Positions 49,742-61,955 of a stretch of DNA of 64,000 nt are shown piece by piece (position 1 is the stretch's first letter; every line of letters starts with the position of its first letter). The DNA comes from Pyrus communis (lineage: Eukaryota; Streptophyta; Magnoliopsida; Rosales; Rosaceae): contig NC_084803.1 in assembly GCF_963583255.1 (NCBI RefSeq), forward strand, positions 3,941,621 through 4,005,620, given 5' to 3'. A model generated the notes under the pieces. That model worked only from the letters and a program-made list of their open reading frames with translations, was not told the origin of the DNA and searched no databases. Both the position numbers and the translations under genes were made by a program.

Positions 49742-50237
49742 GAGTACATTGTAGTAATGGTCTCTCAACTTTAATTAAATTGGAGCAATGATCCCTCAAC
49801 TAAAAATCCATTACCATTGGTCCCTCAACTCATCAAAATGTGTAGTTATACTCCTTTTCGTCAACTTCGCTAGAATTTTGTCAAAATAAGTTATGTTGGA
49901 AGAACCATTGCTACAATTGGGTCCCTCAACTCATCAAAACGTGTAGCTATGGTCTTTTTCGTTAACTTCGTCAGAATTTTGTCAAAATGAGTTATGTTGG
50001 AAGGACCATTGCTACAAGTGGGTTAAAGTTGAGGGGCCATTGATTCATTTGGGTTAAAGTTGAGAGATTATTTCTCCAGTTGGATTAAAGTTAAGGGACC
50101 AATGGTAATGGATTTTTAGTTGAGGGAACATAGCTGCACATTTTGATGAATTGATGGACCAATGGTAATGAATTTTTAGTTGAGAGATCATTTCTCCAAT
50201 TGAGTTAAAGTTAAGGGACCATTGCTAAAATTTACTC
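49742..50237. mobile_element. MULE-like MITE (496 bp) with 9-bp target duplication
   Basis: Terminal inverted repeats of about 110 bases carry phrases such as AATCCATTACCATTGGTCC, mirrored at the other end. Direct duplications AAAAGTTGA (49733-49741) and AAAAATTGA (50238-50246) differ at one base; a 9-base duplication points to the Mutator group. The interior repeats the GGACCATTGCTACAA / GTTAAAGTTGAGGG modules several times. It is non-coding. Confidence 0.8.
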
Positions 50238-50246
50238 AAAAATTGA

Positions 50247-50907
50247 AGTTCCTTATTTCTTTGATATGAAATTTATACTCTCAGCATGCCCTCTCGTATG
50301 ACATGGAGATGAATAACCAAACTATATCTTAGCTAGCTTGCTAGCATCAAATTTAAAGTAACAGAGAACATTAGATGAATTAAATTACGAAAATAAAGAA
50401 AGAAAAAAAGAGGTCTTCAACATGCAAGTCCAAAAAGCGAATCTTTACTTAGACCAACAACTTCAAACAAACATGCAGAGCTACCTCCTACCAATCCATA
50501 AAAAATAAAAAAAAATAAAGAAAAAAAAAAGGCGAAAACAAGAGCCTCAAGTTCACGAAGCGACAAGCGTGATCGAGCATGCATGGTGATGAAGCTAAAA
50601 TGGCTATAAATATTGACAGAAAAAAACTTACATGCACTCATTTCATGCATCTCTTTCACATGTAGACATGCATGGTTACGTGCTAGTCCTCAATACGTAC
50701 AAAGCTACTGAAGGGAAAGTTTTCCCCGATCGACAACGGGAACCCAAAAGTAAAAGCAAAACCAAAAAGATTATTTAACTATCATTTTCAGTGACACGCT
50801 GAGCATGCATGCAGCCTAATGTACCCCACAAAACCATACCACTCTTTAACCTTGCTCTAATTAATCTTCATTAGAGCTTATTGATCATCATTTTGTTACT
50901 TTAATAA
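50247..50907. other. 3' flank of the bZIP gene
   Basis: AT-rich; probably includes the bZIP 3' untranslated region just below 50908. The frame 50417-50659 (-) has no motif. Confidence 0.55.
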
Positions 50908-51366
50908 TTATTGTGAGTACTGCATCTCCATGGCAATCAAAATCCGGTATAAATCCGAAAGTCTCGCACATAGAGCTAAGGACTCGGATGTCAAGCGGTC
51001 ATTTTCTCTCCATGTTACGTGACACTTTTGAGCAACCACCCCCAACCGGTTCTTCATCTCCAGGTTCTCTATTTTCAACCGTTCCACCTCGTTCGTCATG
51101 TCCTCTAAATGCTTCTTCTTTCTCCACCTGGACCGCCGGGCTGACTCGCGATTTGACATGGTCCGCCTACGCTTTCTCTCGTCAACTGTATAGACCTCCC
51201 GGTTCGACCCCTCTGAGCTTGGGGAGGCCGAGTTCCCTGCTTGAAGCAAAGACAGTAGCTCTTGAATCTCGGCTGTTGTGAGCTCGGTTTCTTGAACCGG
51301 GCACTCAAAGTGGCCCATGTGGGCCGGTTCATGGTTGAAGAACATGGCTGAAGAACTCATCATCAT
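50908..51366 (-). CDS. bZIP transcription factor, group S type, single exon
   Basis: From ATG 51366 (MMMSSSAMFF) the protein has 152 aa. The frame stays open up to another ATG at 51483, which would add 39 residues. I prefer 51366 because 150-200 aa is normal for group S and the extra stretch looks like leader sequence. The basic region KRRRTMSNRESARRSRWRKK has the invariant N-x7-R spacing. It is followed by a zipper whose heptad positions read L, M, V, T, L, L, L. The lack of introns and the long zipper fit group S factors, which bind ACGT-core elements as dimers, often with group C partners, in stress and sugar responses. Trp replaces the usual Met in RRSRWRK. No S1-type conserved uORF was recognised upstream. 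Confidence 0.93.
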   Translation of the reverse strand: MMMSSSAMFFNHEPAHMGHFECPVQETELTTAEIQELLSLLQAGNSASPSSEGSNREVYTVDERKRRRTMSNRESARRSRWRKKKHLEDMTNEVERLKIENLEMKNRLGVVAQKCHVTWRENDRLTSESLALCARLSDLYRILIAMEMQYSQ

Positions 51367-51483
51367 TTGAGTGAAAAGGGAAGGAACGAAGAGGAGGGGC
51401 TGAGTTTTTATGGTCGAAGGAAAAGTGACACATGGGGTCCACCCTATGCAAAAGTTTTGGAGGAGTGAGGGTAATTTGTCCAA

Positions 51484-51978
51484 GAAAAGTATGTGTTGAA
51501 CAAAGAACTAGGGTTTCTTTTTATTTTTGGTTTATAAAATATTTTAAATGTATTTTTGGGTTGGTGTAGTGCCATTACGTGCACAACTTTTGTGTAAAGG
51601 GGGAATGGAAATGGGGATGTGTGGTAGTAGGGTTTCTGCTTTGTTAAGGAGAGAGAGATGGTGGGCTCCAACAGAAGATTAGCTTTAGCTTAATCACGAA
51701 GAATCAAACAAAAATGTATAAACAAACAACAGATTATCTGAAAGTTTAGCCGACAAATTACGCACAAGACGTATGGAATACGCAGTTGAGAAGGTGATGA
51801 TCTGATTCTCTCAATAATCAATATACATACCTGTGTTTGTAAAATTTTTGAAAAATATACGATCGAATTATCCAAATTAATATTATATTGTAAAAATCAA
51901 GATCTTCGGTCGAACTCATAATAAATGTATATTTAAACAAGGTCTTATGTGTTTAAAAGGATGAACATTCATACTTAT

Positions 51979-52019
<41 letters not shown>

Positions 52020-53997
52020 TTAATTTGATCTCATTTTTAGAAAGTCACAAAATCGACTATTTTAATTTATTGTAAGTGTCAGATTTTGCTACTGAAGTGA
52101 TTAATCAACCTAAGACTAGAATCCTAATGTTTATTCTTCAAATGACAATTCTCACCTAAAATCAATCAATTGTGTCAATAAAAGTGATCAAATAAAGAAA
52201 ACTAAATTGAGTATAGAGATAGGTTTTCTCAACATGATCGTTCTTTAACGTCATATCCAAATAATAACCAGTGCATATATATATAATCCTCAGCTCACCA
52301 TATATAATGCCCATGTGAGATGCATTAGTAAGCCTTTTGAGAATATTTCGTTTGAAAAGAGTTGAGCTCCAGTAGTTAATAGCAAGTTAATAGCAAGTTC
52401 TGTGTCCAAATTCCTCATTTTCCATTAATATTACCCCCTGTACCAGAAAAAGCATACCTCGTTTGTCATATTATTCTTTTGTTCCTAGAACATGGCGTTT
52501 CGAATAAAATACTCGCATACAAATTAAGATTTCGTGCAAAGGAATCAAGGCAGTTTTCTTAGTTCGCATTCCTGGACGTTTTCTCAGTTGGACGTTTTGT
52601 AAAAGGGTTTGGCTCTCATTAGTAAATCCAGACCAAAATATAAGTGGATGCTAACATGCACACGTTCTCTTCTGCGTTTGAAGCTTTAATTAACCTGTAA
52701 AAATACAATCTAATGAAATATTAATTATTAAAGCTTAATTACTGATCAGGTTTTTGTCTCCCTTTTAGTGTGCCGCATCAAATTTGGTAAATCCAAAGTA
52801 GGGTTCATGTGCTGTGCTGCTGCACAGTTTTGAAACCTAATCGATTCCCTCTTTTTTTTTTTTTTAACAGTGTTTAATATAAAATTCTGGTCTGGTTTGT
52901 CTTTCTTTTGATTGTTATATATTTCGTACATAATATGGTCTAAAGTTAACCAGATTGATGAGAAAGCTAAAGAGATGAAACCGCTCTATTTAATATATCC
53001 CTTTTTCGGTTACATTGGAAGGAATCGAACCTGACCTAGTTAGGCTAGCTAATTTCATTTCTCTATCCACTCACCATTTTGGCTAGCTTCAAAGGCTTAT
53101 CTTACAAGTCTCTTTGGATAACATTTTTATAGGACCAGTGTATATATTGCCCGATGAAAACAATACATTATAAATCCCCATTTTGATATGATACGCAAGA
53201 ACACTAACGGATCGACAATAGGCCCAGTGCATAAACTGTTGAATGTTCTTTTGACGCTCGTTGCGAGTATATTGTCATGAGAGTAAAATGTTTAACAAAA
53301 TGTCTCAAGAGGATGCGGAAGTGCCTTGATTAGACAAAGTGGCATGTGAGCTCCATTTTGCCTTGGAAGATAAATGTATGTATCCGCCATTGTCGAAAAG
53401 TGTCAGGAGCTAAGGGCAACTGGACAAAGTGGCGCATGAGTTTGATCTCACCAGGAAGATAGATTTATGGATCCGCCATTGTTCAAAACGCGTATGTTAT
53501 TGCCGAAGAATGTTGCAGTATTTAGAACCGGCAGGCGGCTACATTAAAATCCCCCATCTAAACCGGCCTAAAAGAATAGAACCTTAAAAGCTACAAAGTC
53601 GAAATCCCCTATGGTGCTAGGACCATACTAGCTCATGATCACAAATCAAACTCTAGCCATTAACGAAATTGTGTATAAAAAGTGCTTCCACTCTCCAATA
53701 AATATTATATAGCTAGAGCTTATTGTTCACTGAACCTGGAAAAGTACATTGATAGCGAAGATGCTGCTTTTGTTTTGTAAAGAAGAAAAGAAATGTTTTA
53801 CAATACAATTTACAAACGGCCCTTCTCCGGCACCACCAGATGTGTACACGAACAGCAAGATGAGACTCCATGTACATTGATTTACAATTTTTACGTTTAT
53901 AGCAGTCGATGGAACATCTCTGCTTGTCTCATGTTTTCCTGTTGCCAGTGTATAGACTCGTCTATGATATTCGTTGCCAGTGAAGTATAAATGATGC
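51484..53997. other. bZIP promoter side and intergenic DNA
   Basis: Contains a (TA)n tract at 51981-52015 and a T-run at 52853-52866. TAATAGCAAGT is directly doubled near 52380. No gene is recognised up to the 3' end of the KIAA0930-like gene. Confidence 0.6.
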
Positions 53998-56900
53998 TTA
54001 CAATGTCACTGGAGGAGTACCCTGTGTTTCACAAACGAAAGAACTAAATTTTAGTACTCTTCAAAGTGTGGAAGGAGTGATCGACTGCAGGGTTTTTTTT
54101 TTTTTAGTTTTGCTTTAAAACTTATTTCCACAAGTAACAATTAACCAACTCACCTTAAAGAGAAGATCATATGCAATCTGTTCCCAGGGTAATGAAATGG
54201 ACATCAAGCAACATTTGAGAGGTACCATCTCATCATCAAAACTATGGGTAGAAGAAGCAGCTGCATAGGCATTCTTCGCAGCCACAGATGCAACAGAAGC
54301 TGCTTTGCGAACAATGGAGCCAATCCCAAATCCTGTCTTGGATATAACAGGTGAAAAAGGACCCAGATCTTGTTGGCTTTGATCTGATAACATAACATCT
54401 ACTTTCAGTATTTGACACAAACCTTTACATCATAGGATCAATTATTTGATAATAGCACCTTCATCACAAAAGCACGCAGGAGCAACAACCTCACATGAAG
54501 CCTAGATGATCTTTGAAAGAAAGATAATGGTAAATCATATTCATATGAATTTCCTACTAGCATAGAGAAGAAAATTAGCTCAGCAACTCATCCTATTTTG
54601 TAAGGAATAATTTTCTTTACAACAACAACAAAGCCTTTTCCCACTAAGTGGGGTCGGCTATATGAATACTAGAACGCCATTGTGCCCGGATATGTGTCAT
54701 GTCCTCCGTTAGATCCAAGTACTCTAAGTCTTTTCTTAGAGTCTCTTCCAAAGTTTTCCTAGGTCTTCCTCTACCCCTTCGGCCCTGGACCTCTGTCCCG
54801 TAATCGCATCTTCTAACCTCTATCCCAATAATTTTCTTTAGACCCTTCAAATTTGTAATTAAGTGCGGGCCACATGATAATCAATCTCCATCTAAACTAT
54901 TGTGAATGGACAAAATTTAGAGAAAAAGTACACATCCACCCAATCGTGCCAATTAAGTTTAATTTCTTTTATCCCATAAAGGTCATAATAGTTTTACGCT
55001 TCAGAGCAACATTTCCTCTAGAACATCAAACAAGAAATTAAGTGGAAAACTTTATACCGTCACTAAATTATAGAGTAAAAACTCCTTACCTGCAACACCG
55101 GAAACAGCTACTTCAACTTCCCCACGTCCTCCGGGACCTTTCATGTATAGTTTGTCTGTTTTGCCAGGGGAATGACCAAGCAGATTCCCAAATCGTGACT
55201 TGCCGGCTGTGAGAGAGAGACAGAGATGAGTGACTAACCCGATATGATGCAATCAAATCCCCTTGTAGGCTGCTGAGAGATAAATAAATGGTGTTGCCAG
55301 AAATATTAAATGCATTTTTCAAACTATATAGTGGTTGTTTGGGTAGAACACGGTCCGAATGGACTAATTTTGAATCAAACGGATTTACAAATGAAAGTCG
55401 ATAAAAAATTAGGTCTAAATGAAAGAGCGTGAATTTAGCAAGTTTATCCAAATGAGCAATACTTTTGCACATCACATCTAAAGTCAACACATTTCAAAAA
55501 CTCTGAGTGTATAACCGGTCAAAGACACTTTATACTCCATCCAACTTAAACCAGAAAACATACAAAGCCATCCATCCGTTGAAGGGAAAATGGAAACTGT
55601 ATCTAATGGTACAATGAACAAATATAAATTTCAAGGGATTTTCACTGAAAACCAAAAGCAAACAGCAACATAAAGTTTTTATCTTTAGGAAATCTTACCA
55701 TCATATGCATCTCGGACCATTTGATAGCTGACGAATCCTGAAAAAAGAGTCAGCTGCAATCACAACACCAGAAAATCAGAGTGTTTACAGAGTATTCCTT
55801 GAAGTAACAACATGCGTGAGACATTCACTTATACCTCATCTCTAATAGTAGTTCTGGCATGTGAAACAGAGATTTAGAAAGAAACCTTAGTATTTTTCAT
55901 CTTTGCAGAATTTGTCTCAATCCTCAAAGAGGAACTATCACCAGAACTGCATTCATCAGACTCCTTTACCCTAGGAAATGCTGCCCCATCGTGTGCATTG
56001 AGAATTACGCAGTAGCAATTGTCTGTTTCAGTCAAGACCTGGAACAACATAAAATCATTTCTTACAGCATTGTAAATTGTAGATATGCCAGGAAGCAAAC
56101 TGAACGACTAGCCCAAAAAGTTGGTTAAGTCCAAAAGATGTGAATTGAAAAAAAAAAGAGCGAAAATCATGTCTCACAAAGCAAGCAGGTTCTTCAAACT
56201 GACTAATAACAGAAAAGTGACGATAAAAAGCATGATTACACATTTAACTGTTGTGGCAAGAACATTATGAAAATAACAATGGAAGGTCGTTTGTAAATGA
56301 TCTCATCACACAATAGGTCTTTTACCACGGCATCAAAAGTGGAGTCAAAGTCATCGATTGCAAAACAAATATCTGGATAAGCAGGTGTTGTCTCCACTTC
56401 CTAGATAAATGTCATTGATAGTGTTAGAATTCAGTGAAAGCAACGACATGGTCCAGTGATATCACGTTTATCAGAAAGTACCCAAACTTGCCTTTTCCGA
56501 GTCCAACTGAAAATTGACACGGCTCGGAGATGCATACACAGTTTTTACAACCTGCAGAGGTGCCACAAGTCGTATGGAAAACATAGACTTCAACCAGAGA
56601 TATGCACAGTAGGCGTGTATTGCAATTTTTCCAGTAATAAAATACAGCAAGAAAAAAAAAGAAAAGATTGTAAGACATGCGTCAACACAAAAATTTTAGG
56701 TTGTGTGTACCTTATATATTGGAGACAATGGTATACCTTGGTCAGCTTGATGATTCCGAAGGTCCTGATGACTGAAAACCAACACGTAATTTAACTTCTA
56801 TCATTGCAGAGCTCCGGTAAAAAATTAAAAGCATGTAAGAATATTCAACTAGAAATCTACAGAACATAAGTAAAATCATTGGTCCATTTTTTCTAAGACC

Positions 56901-57861
56901 TTGGGATAACTGAACCAGGGTAATGAAAAGTTGACCCAGAGAAACTCCAATCACATAAAACATAACAAGACAGTGCTGCGACAAATGAACAATCCTGATC
57001 ACTAGATTCAAACACATCTGAACTGTATCAACTCTATCTCTAATACTTAACTAACAACACGGAAACACGCTTGATAAAAAGAAAAACCGATGTGTGAAGC
57101 TTAAAGAACCGAAACATTATGCACACGGAAGACGAGCGCAAGTTACCTGCAAATAGCCACTGTTACAGTAAATGAAGTGTGAGCAATCAAGTTCAAGTAA
57201 AACGAACGCCTCCAATCCACATCCACATTACTTTCCCCAATCAAGTCATCCAACTGTTTGACAAAAGTAAATACATTTATGAGCTACATTACATCAAGAA
57301 TCTCTTAAAACTTCGACAAAACAAAAACCCGAAAAGGCGATTTCGAAACCCATTTTTATACCTTATGTGCCCACCTGCGTACAAAGTACGGAGAAACACC
57401 TTCCTTGCCGTCATTAAATCCATACCCATAAGAGCTCTGCCCCCAAAAAAATGCATTAATTCAACAAATGAAGCTATAAACTGTTTTTAAAATTTAAGCA
57501 AAAATAGAAACGTATAAATAAAAAGGTACCAATTTTCTGACGAAGAAGACGAGATCATCGTCCTGACGTCCTCTGGAATCTTTACCGCGTACGAAGTACA
57601 AATCCAACATATCGTGCCAGAATCTGTGGTCCAATTCGACATCGGAAGTGTCGTCCTCGTCCGCGACTATCACTGTTTTCCCCAACAAGCTCGAGTGCTT
57701 CTTCACCATACTCAGCAATTCAAATCTACCCAGAAGAAAAAGAACAAAAATTTAGCTCGGGGAAATTTTACGCAACCAATTTTCCCGAGAAACAAACAGA
57801 AAATAGCAAAATTGAAGACGTGGGTTTACCTGGAGGGGGTTTCTTCTCCATGACCGAGCAT
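53998..57861 (-). CDS. KIAA0930-like (DUF2045) protein
   Basis: Twelve exons: 57861-57830, 57725-57530, 57436-57362, 57253-57147, 56771-56711, 56551-56492, 56400-56326, 56038-55886, 55753-55699, 55206-55090, 54383-54154, 54021-53998. All join in phase (1185 bases, 394 aa). It starts MLGHGEETPSRFELLSMVKK. Recognisable conserved stretches are DHRFWHDMLDLYFVRGKDSR, GVSPYFVRRW, WRRSFYLNLIAHTSFTVTVA, FSGFVSYQMVRDAYD and FGNLLGH...MKGPGGRGEVEVAVSGV, typical of the eukaryotic KIAA0930 family. The family has no established biochemical role and there is no signal peptide or membrane helix. Intron 6 has a GC donor (GAAAAG|GCAAGT). Intron 10 holds a LINE fragment. The tRNA-Asp gene lies 250 bases beyond the start. 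Confidence 0.9.
54620..54826 (-). mobile_element. 5'-truncated RTE-type LINE fragment in an intron
   Basis: On the minus strand the sequence encodes the very end of a non-LTR retrotransposon ORF (EVQGRRGRGRPRKTLEETL ... AQWRSSIHIADPT, stop). It then has a short 3' end with GGCTTTGTTGTTGTTG, the simple-repeat tail of plant RTE elements. A perfect 14-base duplication, AATAATTTTCTTTA, lies at 54606-54619 and 54827-54840. It is a clean 207-base insertion, opposite to nothing but in the same orientation as the host transcript. Confidence 0.9.
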
Positions 57862-58112
57862 TTCGATTGGTAGTATTGTTTTGGTTTTCTGAGGGATAAT
57901 TGAAGAAATTGGTAGAAGGAAGGTAAGAGGTAGTGGTTATGAAGGTCACGAGTTATGGTAAGTTCACTCGGTGACCTGCTGCCGCTCTCTGTAATTTTTC
58001 CACCAGACAGTCTGACAGGGACGACTCGCGTCACTTTGGATTTTGGAGTAATTTCAAGTTTCCCGTAGTTTAAACTTGTTTTATATAATTTGACGTGGTC
58101 TACTAGCAACAA

Positions 58113-58184
58113 GTCGTTGTAGTATAGTGGTAAGTATTCCCGCCTGTCACGCGGGTGACCCGGGTTCGATCCCCGGCAACGGCG
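58113..58184 (+). tRNA. tRNA-Asp (GUC)
   Basis: A 72-base cloverleaf. The acceptor stem is GTCGTTG with CAACGGC and the discriminator is G at 58184. The anticodon stem is CCCGC/GCGGG around loop CTGTCAC, with anticodon GTC at 58146-58148. The T arm is CCGGG TTCGATC CCCGG. An A-box-like region (TAGTATAGTGG) and B box (GGTTCGATCCC) are intact. A TTTT terminator begins at 58190 and CAA motifs precede the gene. No intron. It looks functional. Confidence 0.97.
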
Positions 58185-58874
58185 TTTAGTTTTCATTTTA
58201 CAATTTTTCCCCACATTTATTTTGGGCCTGATTAACTTTGGGCCAGAAAGTTCCAATCCAGTAGACTTTTTTTTTAAGGGTTTAGTGACCCAACACCGAT
58301 AATATTCTTGCCATTAGGGGTGGGTTCGGTTTCAATCGATTCGGTTTTTTACCAAAACCGAAATCAAATCGACCATTATGTTCGGTTGGGTTCAGTTCAA
58401 ATTTTTTTTTTTTTGTTTGGTTTGATTTTTTCCAGTTCGGTTTCAATTCAGTTTCAATTTTTTTTTTTTTTTTAACAATACAAATCACCGGACACACCGA
58501 TCCTTTAAATCTTATGTCCATAGATTCATTTAGAAAACATGCAAGTTTCATATAGAAAACCACAATTAAGCACTGCTACCTAACACCTGCAAGACTGCAA
58601 TAGTTGATAGAAATAGAATACTCTGATTACAACAAATCTCTCTGTTCATGGACGATTTACGTCACTCGGTTCCAGGGGAATTCTTTCAATATTTATGACA
58701 TAAAATAAACTGTCTTGTTGCTTACCTGATAAGTTTCTATACAGACCTTTTCATGAGAGACTTGTAAAAAGGCTCCATGCATTAGTCAGTGACCACTGAC
58801 ATGATGATTATTGTGGACCACTGACATGATGATTATTGTGGACCTTGACTATTTGTATATGATTTTTATACTGA

Positions 58875-58990
58875 CTTGTTATTAGTACTTCAAAAATCTT
58901 ATTTTACACTCTAAATTTTCTATATTTGGAAACAAAAATACACTTATGAGAAGTGTAGAATGAAAATTTTGAAGTGCCAATAACACTTCA
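58875..58990. mobile_element. MITE family A, copy 3, nested in the hAT element
   Basis: The arms CTTGTTATTAGTACTTC and GAAGTGCCAATAACACTTC flank the family centre (TTTCTATATTTGG). Confidence 0.85.
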
Positions 58991-59005
58991 CTTTTTATAA
59001 TAGAA

Positions 59006-59120
59006 AATATTATTGGCACTTCAAAAATCTCATTTTACACTCCTCACAAGTATATTTTTTTTCCTAATATAGAAAGTTTGGAGTGTAAAATGAAATTTTT
59101 TTAGTGCTAATAACAATTTC
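59006..59120. mobile_element. MITE family A, copy 4, nested in the hAT element
   Basis: Starts ATTATTGGCACTTCAAAAAT and ends TAGTGCTAATAACAATTTC. It lies only about 15 bases after copy 3, in the orientation of copy 2 (centre CCTAATATAGAAAGTTTGG). Confidence 0.85.
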
Positions 59121-59326
59121 TTTTATAATTAATATATATTAAAGAAATAGTAATATATATATATATTCGGTTTTGTTCGGTTCGGTTTCCAGACCACCAA
59201 AATCAAAACCAAACAACCAATTTCGGTTCAATTTGATTTGGTTTAATTAGTTTGGTTCGGTTTTTTTTCGATTTCGGCTTGGATTTTTTCAGTTTTTGGT
59301 TTTTTGAACCTACCCCTACTTGCCAT

Positions 59327-61631
59327 GGTTTTCTTGTTACTAGCTTTCTGTCACGCATCTAACAATTAGCGTTTAAAAAAAAAAAAAATATTTATGTTTA
59401 GTTCTATTTACATGTTTTTTATTAAAAATAAAATAAAAAACAAAGAAAGAATAATAAACCACCCACAACGTGGGTTTGAATTCATTTAAAACATGTAAAA
59501 TGTCATTTTGTCCATATTTTGTTTGGGTAAATTGTTCATTGTTCTTACCTATTAAAGTGAGAGTTTTCTTGTTATTATAACCATATTGTATTCCTCATAC
59601 TTAAATTCATAATTTTATCCCTGAAAAGATAAAAATATCATAATTCTATCGCTTAAACCTTTTACGTGTCCTCTCAATTTACAGGCAAGTTCTTAGGTCA
59701 GTTACATACGACCTTCTCTCAGACACTTAAAATCTCTTATAAGATCCGTTACTAATTCCGTTACATGGGCTCAGCTTTTGTGTTGCCGCACAACCACCTA
59801 TTCAGCTCATCAATCAAACCTTAGAATTAAATGCTTATGTTTTTTGACCGGAGGGAGCCGCTGTTTGACAGACTTTCCATGGGAAAAGGTCGAAAGCAAA
59901 CAACTCATGTGCAGCCGAAACCATTTTGGTTGTATTGTCTAGTTGCAAATTAGGGCGGAAATATACAGTGTTTGAATAGAAAAGATTTTGTTTGAGTGTA
60001 TTTTATGTAATTTAGTGGCCTGATCTTTGTTTGGGGTATGAATAAATCTGGTTTAAGTAAAAAGATTTGATAGTAATACAAAAAAATTAAAATTCGTGGC
60101 ACTCGAAAATCTATATGTAAGCGAATAGATTTGATAGTTATACAAAAAATTTACAAGCCGTAATATCTGAGAATCTATCCAGTTAAAGCAACCTAAACAT
60201 AAAAAATCTCTTTTTAGCTATAGTGCTTTCGATGGTGCCACCAAAAAAGAAAAGTAAAACGGATTGGAGATTATCAACTTGGCACTTAAAAAACCAATTA
60301 GCGACACTAATGATGTTGTTAGACGTGACCCTTCACCATAAGAAAGAAATTGGGTCATTGTCTTTGTTTTTTTTCGACATAAACGTCAAGAAAATGTTAC
60401 GTAGAGAGAAACCTAAGAGCTCAAAAATTATTTGGATTGGTAATAATTTGATATGTAAGTTTCCAATTAAAAGAGGCCAGAGCAGACAACGACAACCAAC
60501 ATTACATAGCAACACCGCTGTGGCCAAACTGAAACCAACAACCAAGTAAACAGTACAACAGAAGGAGGCGGTACGAAGACCCAAACCGAAATCAAGGAAA
60601 ACGACTTTCCACTTAATAAGCGATAAATCGCTCTCACAATAGGTGGTTAATATAAGTTTCAGATTATACTTGTCAATCGAAAGCAGAAGCATAGGTGGCA
60701 GCCTGGTGTTTTGACAGAGAAGGGAAGGTAGGAGAGGAAGGATAACATGTCGGTTACTAGAAGAGGGGGAAAGAAACTGAAGCAAAGGCTATGGATTTGA
60801 GATTCATTTGGGAAGATAAAAAAATGTGGCTTAAGAGAGCAAGCGTAAGATAGCTAGAGAGAAATAGGTCTTTTAAGGAAATGGTATGGTATACCTGACA
60901 TTAGATTAGATCTTAGTTTATTAAATCTTTGACTAAAATTTTAACGATTAAAATTTTGATGTGTAAGATATTCCGAAGTAGAGTAACAAATTTCAAAGAT
61001 GGTTATAAATCTTCCATGCTTTGGATTCCCTGGTCTTGATTGTACATTGTTGAGGGGAAAAGAGAGCCAAAAAGGTAAACTAAACTTTGGGCGATGAAAC
61101 GTGATGATGATTATATGAAATGACAGCATATTGCAAAATCATGGAGAAAAAGAGCTAAATCTTTGAATATATGGTTAAAGTGGCTTTTGCTGCTTTGCTT
61201 TTCTTCTACATTTCATTCTGGCATGAATTTTAAATCATAATTAGGAAATCCTTAAAATCATTTAAAATAAATTAAAACGATAATTTCAAGGTTCCTGCAG
61301 GCTTGAATCTTGGCAGCTGCAGGCTATGTGAACAAAAATCAGCATATTCCACGACTAAGTAAAAGATAACAATCCAAAATTTGATCACATATATGCAGAT
61401 ATTTATTCAATACCAGTAATTAATTAACATATGATTATCATCATTAATTTCCAGTCCTTAATCCAAAACCATAACCAGCAAACTTTCCCAACTGCAAATT
61501 AAAGAAACCACAAAAACTGATTTCACTTATCAAAAGGGAAGAGATAGAGAGCATTTCATTTGCTTGTTACATATATAAATTAACATACAACTTAGTTCTC
61601 AATCGGTCGACGTGGTGCTAGTCCAGTACTA
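59327..61631. other. Intergenic, no gene accepted
   Basis: AT-rich. Open frames of 108 and 150 codons overlap on opposite strands at 60223-60785 but show no domain, no codon-like pattern and no gene context. An ATAGATTTGATAGT-like phrase recurs near 60063 and 60125. Confidence 0.55.
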
Positions 61632-61955
61632 CTAGTACGTACCCTTCTTTCCTTTGCCTGTTCTTCTCCGGCTGGTGGTGGAGTGATCAACAACCTCATG
61701 CCGGAAATTCCCATCGTTCAAAATCAACGGCAGGTCGTTACAATCATCGCCGTCTTCTTGAGTGGTGATACGGATGCAAGAGCACCTTTCTAAAGATGCA
61801 AAGAAAGCATAACTGACACTGTGCATTAGCCACATAGCCACCCCATCAACCTTGCTACAGCCGTGTGATGAGCCGCTCGACGAGGACCGGAGTTTGGGCT
61901 CGACGGATGAACTACTTGACCGGAAACTGAAGAAGCTCGAGTATGTGGTGGCCAT
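61632..61955 (-). CDS. Small plant protein with SLERCSCIR and SRRRTGKGKK motifs
   Basis: A single exon of 107 aa, ATG 61955, stop at 61632-61634. A Ser-rich N-terminus (about 1-31) is followed by SKVDGVAMWLMHSVSYAFFA (about 34-53), a weakly amphipathic or hydrophobic stretch. Then come SLERCSCIRITTQEDGDD (about 54-71), an acidic NDLPLILNDGNFR part, and the basic end TTSRRRTGKGKKGTY. The order of motifs looks like a conserved family of short plant proteins of unknown function, from memory of similar sequences. No signal peptide. The frame is well bounded, and other frames over the region are weaker. Confidence 0.75.
   Translation of the reverse strand: MATTYSSFFSFRSSSSSVEPKLRSSSSGSSHGCSKVDGVAMWLMHSVSYAFFASLERCSCIRITTQEDGDDCNDLPLILNDGNFRHEVVDHSTTSRRRTGKGKKGTY

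Larger units (their letters stand above)
58315..59318. mobile_element. Non-autonomous hAT-type element (1004 bp)
   Basis: The ends TAGGGGTGGGTTC and, inverted, TAGGGGTAGGTTC are flanked by a perfect 8-base duplication, CTTGCCAT (58307-58314 and 59319-59326). Both ends continue with GGTTCGGTTT-rich subterminal repeats. The interior has no transposase frame and contains two MITE family A copies. The start lies 131 bases downstream of tRNA-Asp. Confidence 0.9.

Noticed and set aside
51367..51483. N-terminal 39-residue extension of the bZIP protein
   Set aside because: The extension has no motif and the length without it fits the family; kept as an alternative only.
60223..60785. 108- and 150-codon frames on opposite strands
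   Set aside because: Mutually overlapping, no motif, and predicted sequences look like random hydrophobic or basic runs.
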